From positions 36,538 through 100,537 of the forward strand of contig NZ_FQZN01000023.1 in the NCBI RefSeq assembly GCF_900142015.1: a DNA stretch of 64,000 bases. The letters run 5' to 3'. The DNA comes from Bacteroides stercorirosoris (GTDB taxonomy: Bacteria; Bacteroidota; Bacteroidia; Bacteroidales; Bacteroidaceae). A model generated the notes under the pieces. That model saw only the letters and a list, made by a program, of their open reading frames with translations. It was not told the origin of the DNA and made no database searches. The position numbers were made by a program, and so were the translations under genes. Positions 8,416 through 17,300 of the stretch are shown in pieces. Each line of letters starts with the position of its first letter. The first letter of the stretch is position 1.

Positions 8416-10104
8416 TTATTCATTGAACAAATCATTTTCTGTAACTTCTTTTGCACCGAATTCATAGGCTACGGGCTCGTTATTTAGAAGTGGGTTACGT
8501 CCACGGTCTACGTCCGAAATCGGCAATGTGAGGTTGGCTGATGTAGCGGTGGAAACTCCGGTTCCGTCAGAAGTCTTTGCATATTGGCAAGTTTCGGTTT
8601 CGTCCCATTCGTAGCCTGCATTACGTTCCTGGCTGTTCAGGTAGTTCACCACTTCCTGTTGCTGGTAATAGGAACGGCGCAGGAGGTCATACCAATATTG
8701 TCCTTCCAAGGCGAGTTCGATGCGGCGTTCGTAGTGGATGTTCTCGTACGTGATGCTTGTCAGTTCCGGCATGCCGGCACGTTTGCGCACTTCGTTGAAG
8801 GGATCGAGGGCTGCTTTTTCACTGGTCGAAGCACTGTTGCCGAGGACTGCTTCGGCGAGGTTCAGATATACTTCCGCCAGGCGCATCATGTAGGTGTTGA
8901 GGCCGCTGCTTTGCGAGTAGCTCTGTCCGTTGTCATCAATCTTGCCTATCACGTACTTCTTGAAGTTACATTTGTTGTCATAGCCGGTTTCGGTCACATT
9001 ATATGTGTAGCCGCCGTTCTTCGTATTAAGTTCCGGGTAGTATTCGCCTACGGTGGCGATGGTGCAGTGGCGGCGTATGCGGTCCTGAGGATCATAAGTG
9101 CGCACAAGGTCGTATGAAGCGTATGTGGCGTTTCCCCAGTTCTGTTCGCCTACCATGGTCGACCAGCCGAAATAGGTGGTCATGGAGTTGTTGCATCCCC
9201 AGCCGATGGCATCCGTACTGCCTTGCAGCCATTGCAACTGGAAGATGGACTCGCTGTTATTGTTGCATGTGGCTGGCGCAAACAGCTCGCTGTAATTATC
9301 GAGCAATGAGTATGGGCCTTCATCGATTACTTTCAGGGCAGCCTTGCGCGCCATATTCAGATAGTAGGTGTTGCGCGAACCACGGTTGAAGTCGGTAGCG
9401 ATATTGCTGCCGTTGTATTCACCGTCGGTGGTGAGTCCGGCCATAGAGAGATACATGCGCGAAAGAAGGGCGTAGGCACTGTAGCGGGTGACACGACCCA
9501 CATTGGAAGCTGTCTTGCTGAGGTTGACTGCCGCGTATTCGAGGTCGCGGATAGCAAATTCTATCACATCAACGCCCCGGTTGGCGGGGACAACGGAATT
9601 GCTCACTTGCTCCGCAGTGTTTTCATAGATGATACCCTTGTTCCACAGAGAACCGATGTACCAATAGGCAAGTCCGCGCATGAAGCGTGCTTCGGCATAA
9701 GCTTGTATCTTGGCCGCTTCGCTGACCTGGGGGCCGGAGTAATCTCTGATATTATTGATGGCATAATTGGACTGTGCCACTACGGAATAGAAAGAGCCCC
9801 ATGCATCTTCAAGCCCCGGACTCAATGCTGTTTCCGTGAAGTTGGTATAAGGATAGATATAGTCGGACCAGCGGGCAGTGATGTTGTTGGCGCGTCCGTC
9901 TCCCATACTGTAATAAGCCTTATCGTTGAAACTGTTCCACACATAATTATAAAGCGGTGCGGTGGCTGCTTCCAGAGCTTTGTCACTGTCGAAGAAGGTT
10001 TCCTGATTGGCGTTGGTGCTATTTTCATGTGTCAGGAAGTCCTCGCAGGAACTCAATACCAGCGAACCGGCCAGTGTTGCTATGATGAATATCTTATTTT
10101 TCAT
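8416..10104 (-). CDS. SusD/RagB-family nutrient-binding lipoprotein (xylan PUL)
   Basis: A 562-residue outer-membrane lipoprotein that forms the lid over the SusC channel and captures oligosaccharides. The lipobox SSC is at 18-20, followed by EDFLTHENS, the usual start of mature SusD proteins. TPR-like helices follow (for example EAARFMRGLAYWYIGSLW in the sequence AEARFMRGLAYW), and the C-terminal region carries the common NEVRKRAGMPEL and YERRIELALEGQYWYDLLRR blocks. It starts 22 bp after susC and is translated in the same direction, the standard susCD order. Confidence 0.95.
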   Translation of the reverse strand: MKNKIFIIATLAGSLVLSSCEDFLTHENSTNANQETFFDSDKALEAATAPLYNYVWNSFNDKAYYSMGDGRANNITARWSDYIYPYTNFTETALSPGLEDAWGSFYSVVAQSNYAINNIRDYSGPQVSEAAKIQAYAEARFMRGLAYWYIGSLWNKGIIYENTAEQVSNSVVPANRGVDVIEFAIRDLEYAAVNLSKTASNVGRVTRYSAYALLSRMYLSMAGLTTDGEYNGSNIATDFNRGSRNTYYLNMARKAALKVIDEGPYSLLDNYSELFAPATCNNNSESIFQLQWLQGSTDAIGWGCNNSMTTYFGWSTMVGEQNWGNATYASYDLVRTYDPQDRIRRHCTIATVGEYYPELNTKNGGYTYNVTETGYDNKCNFKKYVIGKIDDNGQSYSQSSGLNTYMMRLAEVYLNLAEAVLGNSASTSEKAALDPFNEVRKRAGMPELTSITYENIHYERRIELALEGQYWYDLLRRSYYQQQEVVNYLNSQERNAGYEWDETETCQYAKTSDGTGVSTATSANLTLPISDVDRGRNPLLNNEPVAYEFGAKEVTENDLFNE

Positions 10105-10126
10105 ATGTATAATTCATTTTAAAAGA

Positions 10127-13100
10127 TTAGAAGGATATGTTTAATCCGAATGTGTAGATGCGGGGCGAAGGATAACGTCCGTAGTCCACACCGTTCATCA
10201 ATGCATCTCCGTAGATGGAACCTACTTCCGGGTCGAGACCTTTATATTTGCTCCAGGTATACACATTCTGTATGTTGGCGTAGATTCTTGCATTGCTGAG
10301 ACAAATCTTGTTTATCCATTTCTTCGGGAATGTATAGCCGATAGAGATATTCTGAAGACGGATGTAGGAAGCATCTTCCACAAGCAGGTCGCTGATACGG
10401 GTAAAGTTGTTGTTGGCATCCGACTCTTGCAAAGCGGGCAATGTGGTGCTGGAACCATTGATTACATGTAGGTTACGGTAATCATCGTCCGGACCGTTGG
10501 GGTCTATCAGGCCTACCAGGGCATAGTTCAGCGACGACTTGAGGATGTTTCCGTTGGAACGCGGGTCTTCAATGCGGTAGCGGGTCAGGTTGAGCGCCTT
10601 GTTGCCGTAAGAGCCCGAGAAGAATACTGTCAGGTCGAAGCCTTTGTAAGAGAACGTATTGCCGATACCATAGGTGAACTTCGGTTCCGGGTTTCCGATG
10701 TAGGTGCAGTCTTCGTTGTTGATGACACCGTCGCCGTTGCGGTCTTCGTAGATATAGTCGCCTATCCACGTGCTGTTTTTGGCAATCGTGTTACCTTCCG
10801 GAATGGCTACTTGCTTCACGTTGCCGTCAGCGTCTTTGCGGTAGAAGTCGGTCGGTTCGTCGAAACGTCCGATTACTTTATATCCCCAGAACTGTCCGAT
10901 AGGCTGCCCTACGGTTGTTTTGGTGACGATGTAGCTGGCTGAACTGGGTTGGTAACTCTTTTCGATGGACGAGTTGTCGGTGTCGAGTTCCAGAACTTTG
11001 TTGCGGTTCAGTGAGAATACGAGGTTCGATGTCCATTGGAAGTCCTTGTTCGTGATATTGGTTGTATTCACGGTAAGTTCAAAGCCTTTGTTCTCAAGAG
11101 AACCTACATTACCCCAGGGATTGGATGCCGCTCCTTGTCCGCTCGAACCGAGATAAGCAGGTAGAGGGAGCTGGAGCAGAAGGTTTTTGGTCTTCTTATA
11201 ATATACATCGGCAATCAGCTCGATACGGTTCTGGAACAGGCCGAGGTCTATACCTACGTTGTAAGAGTGCGTAGTCTCCCAAGTCAGGTCCGGATTGGCG
11301 GTATTGCCTGTCAGTACGCCGGTGCCCCAAGGGGTAGTCTTGTAGGAGAGGAGTGCCATATACGCATAGTCGCTTACATTCTGGTTACCGGTGGCGCCCC
11401 AGCCTGCACGGAGTTTCAGGTTGTTGATGATTTCATTGTTTCGCAAGAATGACTCTTGTGATGCGCGCCATGCAAGGGCTACTGCGGGGAACCAACCCCA
11501 TTTGTTGCCTTTGGCGAATTTGGAAGAACCGTCCCGGCGGATGGTCGCCGTCAGCAGGTAACGTTCGTCGAAAGAGTAGAAAGCACGTCCGAAGAACGAA
11601 GCGATGGAATTCACCACGCGCGAGCCGGTAGTGGTGGAAGTGGTGATGTCGCCTGCACTCAGGTCGGGAGTCGTGTTGCTGAGGAAACCTGTAGCGGTGC
11701 CCACTTGTGTCTCCCAGTTGGATTGTGACATTTCCTGGCCTACCATGACGTTGATGTTATGTTTCTCTGCAAACGTATTGTTGTACGTCAGGATGTTGCG
11801 CCATGACCAGTATTTGGTATTGGTTTTGGTCCACTTGGAAGTACGTGTGTCACTCGTCTTGATGCCGAACTGGTAATCGGGCTGATAATAATAATAGTTG
11901 TTGAAGTTCCAGTCGGCGGACACTTCTGTCTTGAAGGTCAGTCCTTTCAGCAGTGTTGCTTCCAGGTAGGTATTGAAACGGAAGTTGGTCTTGCGGTTGT
12001 TATTGGTACGTATGGAGGCAAGTCCCACCGGATTTTCGGGCATCCACACATCGTCCGGACCGTCAAATGAACCGTCGGGAGATGTAACGGCAACTGTGGG
12101 TTGCTGTATCAGTGCACTCATGATGGTATTGTTGTCAGTACCTACATTCTGTTTGGATTCGGCAAACGAGAAGTTTACGCCGCCACGCAGCCACGACTTG
12201 ATTTCAGTATCGACATTGGCACGCAGGGAAAGACGGCGGAAACTGGAACCCAGCGCAATACCATCCTGGTCGAGGAAACCGCCGCTAAAGGCATAAGTCG
12301 TCTTGTTGTTACCGCCACTGACAGAGATGTTGTGGCTCGTCATGAAAGCTTTGTTGAACAGTTCGTCCTGCCAGTTGGTTCCTTCGCCAAGCAGGTCGGG
12401 GCGTACGAAAGAGCTGCTTTGCTCTACCAGTCCCAGGGCCGAACGGTCGTTGTGATGCTGTGCATACTGGCGCAGGTTCAGCATGTCGAGCTGTGTGGGC
12501 ATCTCCTGCCAACCGGCATATCCGTCGTAAGTCACCGTTGCTTCTCCTGCCTGTCCGCGTTTGGTGGTAATCATAATGACACCGTTCGACGCGCGCGAAC
12601 CATAAATAGCCGTTGCCGAGGCATCTTTCAATACGTCCATAGACACGATGTCCGACGGGTTGATGCTGGACAATGGATTGCTGTTTTCATCATCGGTGGC
12701 AGAGTCCACTACCACGCCGTCTATCACGAAGATGGGCTGGTTTGTGGCATTCAGTGAGTTGATACCACGGATGCGGATGGAGGTGGATGCACCCGGAGTA
12801 CCGGAGTTGGCCTGTATCTGTACACCTGCGGCACGGCCTTGCAACACCTGGTCGATGGAAGTCGGCACCGATTTCTTGATGGCTGCATCGTTCACCGATA
12901 CCACAGAACCCGTAAGGTCCGAACGTTTCATTTGTCCGTAGCCCACTACTACCACTTCATCCAGCATTTCAGTATCTTCCTTCATGGTAACGTTGATTTG
13001 TGTCTTCCCGGCTACAGGAATCTCTTGCGTCTTGTAGCCCACAAATGAAATGACGATGGTACTGTTGGATGGAACATTCAGAGTAAAGTTACCGTCGATA

Positions 13101-13279
13101 TCTGTAATGATACCGTTGCTGGTGCCTTTCTGCACTACACTTGCACCGATAACCGGTTCGCCTGTGGTGTCTGTCACAACACCCTTCACAGTAACGTTCT
13201 GTGAAAATGCCCATATAGGTATCAGGCATAATAAGAATAGAAGCCCCAATGGCTTAAAATAATAATTTGTGCATTTCAT
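10127..13279 (-). CDS. SusC/RagA-family TonB-dependent oligosaccharide transporter (xylan PUL)
   Basis: Outer-membrane TonB-dependent transporter that imports xylo-oligosaccharides together with SusD. Starting at the ATG at 13277-13279 gives 1050 residues with the signal peptide MKCTNYYFKPLGLLFLLC; the longer frame adds nine residues with no better signal. After the signal come a carboxypeptidase-regulatory-like domain (VKGVVTDTTGEPVIGASVV), the TonB-box segment LDEVVVVGYG, a plug domain (DQVLQGRAAGVQI, IRIRGINSLNATNQPIFVIDG) and a long beta-barrel ending in the SusC-type terminal strand with Phe at the end. A TAnnTTTG promoter lies 132 bp upstream. First gene of the PUL operon. Confidence 0.96.
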   Translation of the reverse strand: MKCTNYYFKPLGLLFLLCLIPIWAFSQNVTVKGVVTDTTGEPVIGASVVQKGTSNGIITDIDGNFTLNVPSNSTIVISFVGYKTQEIPVAGKTQINVTMKEDTEMLDEVVVVGYGQMKRSDLTGSVVSVNDAAIKKSVPTSIDQVLQGRAAGVQIQANSGTPGASTSIRIRGINSLNATNQPIFVIDGVVVDSATDDENSNPLSSINPSDIVSMDVLKDASATAIYGSRASNGVIMITTKRGQAGEATVTYDGYAGWQEMPTQLDMLNLRQYAQHHNDRSALGLVEQSSSFVRPDLLGEGTNWQDELFNKAFMTSHNISVSGGNNKTTYAFSGGFLDQDGIALGSSFRRLSLRANVDTEIKSWLRGGVNFSFAESKQNVGTDNNTIMSALIQQPTVAVTSPDGSFDGPDDVWMPENPVGLASIRTNNNRKTNFRFNTYLEATLLKGLTFKTEVSADWNFNNYYYYQPDYQFGIKTSDTRTSKWTKTNTKYWSWRNILTYNNTFAEKHNINVMVGQEMSQSNWETQVGTATGFLSNTTPDLSAGDITTSTTTGSRVVNSIASFFGRAFYSFDERYLLTATIRRDGSSKFAKGNKWGWFPAVALAWRASQESFLRNNEIINNLKLRAGWGATGNQNVSDYAYMALLSYKTTPWGTGVLTGNTANPDLTWETTHSYNVGIDLGLFQNRIELIADVYYKKTKNLLLQLPLPAYLGSSGQGAASNPWGNVGSLENKGFELTVNTTNITNKDFQWTSNLVFSLNRNKVLELDTDNSSIEKSYQPSSASYIVTKTTVGQPIGQFWGYKVIGRFDEPTDFYRKDADGNVKQVAIPEGNTIAKNSTWIGDYIYEDRNGDGVINNEDCTYIGNPEPKFTYGIGNTFSYKGFDLTVFFSGSYGNKALNLTRYRIEDPRSNGNILKSSLNYALVGLIDPNGPDDDYRNLHVINGSSTTLPALQESDANNNFTRISDLLVEDASYIRLQNISIGYTFPKKWINKICLSNARIYANIQNVYTWSKYKGLDPEVGSIYGDALMNGVDYGRYPSPRIYTFGLNISF

Positions 13280-13410
13280 AATGAAATTAATTAAATTGGA
13301 TAACAATAATATTCTCTTTAATAAAGATGTGAAGACATGTTTTTCATTCTCAAGTTTTCATACTATACATTTATTGGATTAAAGGGTTAAACTTCGCTTT
13401 TCGTTTGAGA

Positions 13411-13418
13411 CAAAGGTA
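13411..13418 (-). promoter_or_regulatory. Predicted -7 element (TACCTTTG) for the xylan PUL
   Basis: Minus-strand TACCTTTG fits the Bacteroides -7 consensus TAnnTTTG. It predicts transcription from about 13405 and a 5' leader of about 125 nt before susC. No clear TTTG -33 element is visible at the usual spacing, in line with an activator-dependent promoter. Confidence 0.6.
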
Positions 13419-13457
13419 TTTGTTTAATCGGATATACGGGTGAAAAATTGTAGCCTG

Positions 13458-13477
13458 TGTTACATTTAAATGTAACA
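13458..13477. promoter_or_regulatory. Candidate operator: perfect 20-bp palindrome upstream of xylan susC
   Basis: TGTTACATTTAAATGTAACA is a perfect palindrome about 60 bp upstream of the predicted susC start point. Two further GTTAC half-sites follow at 13492 and 13513, the first exactly 33 bp after the GTTAC at 13459. The position suits a binding site for the adjacent hybrid two-component regulator; this link is inferred. Confidence 0.5.
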
Positions 13478-13638
13478 TGACTTTTCCCTGCGTTACAAAA
13501 TCATTCGCTGGGGTTACGTCGGACAGATAAATGATACATAAAACGTTTATTCCGCAGGAATATCCTTCTGGTCCCACCTGTATACTTATTCCATCTTGCA
13601 TGGGAACCGAACATAGATGAGTCCTATCTTGAATACCT

Positions 13639-13809
13639 AAAACATCCCCGTCTTATCAACGAAAACACCCGGATGTTTTACCCCAAAACATGGGGATGTT
13701 TTACCACATAACATCCGGGTGTTTTGCCCTAAAACATCCGGGTGTTTTCGGTATTCAGTCCCGAAGTGTTCTGTGCTCACTCCCTATGTGTTCTGTGCTC
13801 ACCCCCTAT
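13639..13809. repeat. Intergenic array: five 23-bp units followed by two 22-bp units
   Basis: Units start at 13639, 13662, 13685, 13708 and 13731, all 23 bp apart. Units 2 to 5 carry a near-palindromic core of the form AAAACAnnnGGnTGTTTT; unit 1 carries only the AAAACATCC half. After a 12-bp gap a second motif, GTGTTCTGTGCTCAC, is repeated twice with a 22-bp period (13766 and 13788). The array lies in the non-coding space between susC and the regulator gene. Confidence 0.75.
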
Positions 13810-13891
13810 GTGCAATGGGTAGTACTATCTTAATTCATTCAGGGCAACCGCATCAAAAGTTTGCTTCATTTCTGTAGGGTTTTGAATATAT

Positions 13892-13969
13892 TTTAGACAC
13901 GGATTACACGGATTACGCTGTTGCAGTATATAAAAACAACAGTGTAATCCGTGTAATCCGTGTCTTAAA
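13892..13969. repeat. Long hairpin built from 9-bp ACACGGATT units (copy 1)
   Basis: A roughly 31-bp stem with one wobble pair: TTTAGACACGGATTAC at 13892 continues to CTGTTG at 13923 and pairs with CAACAG (13937) through TCTTAAA (13969). The arms hold two tandem 9-bp ACACGGATT units. Much longer than a normal terminator and without a T-run. Confidence 0.8.
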
Positions 13970-14027
13970 TCTCATTTATCATTTGCCTCATTACTTTTCG
14001 GTTTTGAACGAAGTGATGATTTATTTT

Positions 14028-14121
14028 TTAGACGCGGATGACACGGATGACGCAGATTTTTTATTTATTGATGTGACAGCGCAGCCTTTAAATCCGTGTC
14101 ATCCGTGTCATCTGCGTCTAA
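14028..14121. repeat. Long hairpin built from 9-bp GACACGGAT units (copy 2)
   Basis: The left arm, from TTAGACGCGG at 14028 to about 14059, pairs imperfectly with the right arm ending CTGCGTCTAA at 14121. The unit is GACACGGAT rather than ACACGGATT, so this is a sequence variant of the same kind of element and not an exact copy of the hairpins on either side. Confidence 0.75.
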
Positions 14122-14181
14122 GAGATTGAATACATAGGCTAAAATCATTTACCTCATTTCTGCACCGTTATGAATATATTT

Positions 14182-14244
14182 CAGACACGGATTACACGGA
14201 TTACACTGTTGCAGTATATAAAAACAACAGTGTAATCCGTGTCT
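14182..14244. repeat. Hairpin of 9-bp ACACGGATT units (copy 3, one unit missing in right arm)
   Basis: CAGACACGGATTACACGG at 14182 through CTGTTG at 14211 faces CAACAGTGTAATCCGTGTCT at 14225-14244. The right arm has lost one 9-bp unit compared with the copy at 13892. Flanking sequence (TTTCTG then TGAATATATTT) is also shared with that copy, so the element and its flanks were duplicated together. Confidence 0.75.
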
Positions 14245-14352
14245 AAAATCTTAATTATCATTTGATTCCTTTCTGCACCGATACGAATAAGAATTTTAGT
14301 GCGGTTACCCTGTAATTCATCCGATAGTCAGGAACATCTCGAAAGTTTTTCT

Positions 14353-14360
14353 TATCTTTG
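14353..14360 (+). promoter_or_regulatory. Predicted -7 element (TATCTTTG) of the regulator gene
   Basis: TATCTTTG matches TAnnTTTG and ends 23 bp before the regulator ATG at 14384, predicting a short leader of about 15-20 nt. Confidence 0.65.
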
Positions 14361-14383
14361 CTTACCTTTAAGTATAGAATGCA

Positions 14384-17300
14384 ATGAAAACAGTTCGTAA
14401 CCACCTCCCCCTTATCATCTTATTGCTGTGTTTGCTTGGCTTGCCGGTGTCGGCACAGACCGGTAAATTCTACTCTACCAATAACGAACTCTCCAGCAGT
14501 CTTATCAATCAGATATTCCAGGATGAGAGAGGGTTCATCTGGATAGCAACGGAGTATGGGCTGAACAAGTTCGACGGACTTCGCTTTTCCAACTACAAAC
14601 ACATCTCGGGTGACTCTACTTCCATTAAAAATAACTACGTGCGCACGCTTTTTGAAGACAATGAGCAAAACTTGTTGGTAGGCTGCATCGACGGACTGAT
14701 GAAGTATGACCCGGAGACGGACAGCTTCCGTGAGATACCGATGATGCGTGCCGGTAAACAGGTTTTTCCGCACGTCACGCAAATGCAGAAGTTGCATAAC
14801 GGTGAAATCTGGATAGTAACTACCGGACAAGGTATTTTCCGTCTTGATGAGCAGCGGCGGCAAGCTCTCTCCATTGACGAAATCATGAAGCAGGTGAACT
14901 ATAACTTCCAGTCCAATCTTTACGAGGACTCTCATTATAATATATGGATAGGCACCGAAGGACACGGGCTGATTTGCTATCTGCCTGCAACGAAGGAAGT
15001 GCGCGTCTACAGATATCCGGTGATTAATGACAATTACGTGTCCGCCATTACGGAGGATAAGTATGGAAACCTGTTTGTGGGAACTCAGAAGCAGGGACTT
15101 TCACGTTACGACCGCGAGCAAAACCGGTTTGTGTCTGTGCCTTATGAAGGTGGTGGAACATTGTCCGTCTATTGCCTTACCGTGGTGGACGACCGTCTGC
15201 TGATAGGTACTGACGGGCAGGGGCTGAAAGCGTATAACCGGATGACCGGGAAAATAGAAGATTACAGCATCAACTCCGCCCCGCTGGACTTTTCGGAAGG
15301 AAAGATACACGCCATACTGGAAGACCGGGACAAAAACCTGTGGCTGGGATTATTCCAGAGGGGGATTGCCCTGATACCGAAACAGGAGAACCCGTTTGAA
15401 TATTATGGCAACAAGTCCATCTATTATAATCCCATCGGGCAGGGGTGCGTGATGTCTATTTACCAGGATAGCAATCATCACTTGTGGGTGGGGACCGACA
15501 ATGAAGGCGTATACGAACTCAGTGCCGAAGGGAAAAGGCTGCGGCATTATCAGCCGGGTAGCAGTCCGCGTTCTGTTGCCAACACCATTATGTGTATGTA
15601 TGAAGATACAAACGGGGACTTCTGGCTGGGCTCTTACACACGGGGGCTGGCAAAGCTGAACCGCCGGACGGGAGAGTGTGAATATCCGTTGCCCATCGAC
15701 AACGAAAAGATATTCTCCATAACGGAAGACCGGCATAAGAATCTCTATATCGCAACCTTCGGCTCCGGTTTCTATCAATATAACCTGGTGACGAAGACGT
15801 TGAAACATTACGAATCGTCCAAAGACGAGACGGGCGACCTGACCCGTAATGAACTGGCCAACGACTGGGTGAACTATATCTTTTGTGACAGTGAAGGGTT
15901 GATTTGGCTGGGACACTATAAAGGCATCAGTTGTTTCAATCCGGAGAACGAGAGTTTCATCAACTACCGCAAGGTGAACTCTCTGATTGAAGACCGGGTG
16001 GGATATGTGTTGCAGGAAGACCATGCCGGAAACATTTGGGCAGGTACAACAGACGGATTATATCGTTTCGATAAGAAGACTGAAGAACTGAAGTGCTTTA
16101 CGATAGCGGACGGTCTGCCCAACAATGTGATTTGCGGACTTTGTGAAGATGCAAGGCATAATATCTGGATTAGTACCTATATGGGCATTTGCAGATATGA
16201 TGTGGCGAACAACCGTTTCATCAATTATTATGCGGGAGACGGTTTGCAGGGAAATGAGTTCACGCACGGAGCCTTCTATAAGGACCGGGCTGGGAAAATC
16301 TATTTCGGCGGCATTAACGGTATCACTTATTTCTCACCTTCTTCCATTGGCAGCGTCCTGAAGGATACCCGGGTCTGGATCACGGATTTCTTTATCTTCA
16401 ACCAGCCTGTCCGCAAAAATACGCATTCGGGACGGCATCCCGTTATTTATACTTCCGTGCTCGATGCGAACCTGTTCCAACTGGCTCATCATGACAATAC
16501 GTTCAGCATTGTTTTCTCTACGTTGCAGTACAACAATCCGGAACAGATATCCTATCAATATAAGATTGAAGAACTGAGTAACCAATGGCTCAGTACCGAG
16601 CCGGGTGTGAACCGGGTGACGTACAATAATCTTCCGCCGGGCAAATATACTTTCCAAGTGCGGGCGTTGAGCCACGGCAATCTTTCGGAGATACGTACTG
16701 TCAAGATTCTGATTACTCCGCCCTGGTATGAGATGTGGTGGGCATATTGCATCTATGTGTTCCTGTTCGGCCTGTTGGTGCTGGGCATTGTCAACTATAT
16801 AGTGTCCCGTATGCGTCATCGCCGGGAAATCATGAAGCGTGAGCATGCCGAGCAACTGAATGAGGCGAAGTTGCAGTTCTTCATCAACATCTCCCATGAG
16901 ATACGCACTCCGATGACGCTCATCATCAATCCGCTTGAGAAGTTGCTGGCTGAAAAGAAAGGCGGGGAGGTGCAGAAGACGTATCTGATGATTTACCGGA
17001 ATGCACAGCGCATCCTCCGGCTGATAAACCAGTTGATGGACATCCGTAAGCTGGATAAGGGACAGATGTTCATGAAATTCAGGGAAACGGACATGGTGGG
17101 CTTTATTGAAGATGTCATGCTGACTTTCGACTATCTGGCACAGAAGAAGAAGATACATTTTAGCTTTGAACATACCATGCCTCAACTGAAGGTATGGGTG
17201 GATATGAATAACTTCGACAAGATATTGATGAATATCTTCTCCAACGCTTTCAAGTACACGCCGGAACAGGGGGAGATAACAGTGAATCTTTCTACGGGGC

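Noticed and set aside
13307..13638. Small gene in the susC upstream region (76-residue minus frame 13371-13601)
   Set aside because: It overlaps the promoter and operator candidates and its translation matches nothing known.
13639..14244. Insertion sequence remnant in the HTCS-susC gap
   Set aside because: The region is repeats and hairpins only; no transposase-like reading frame or matching terminal repeats were seen.
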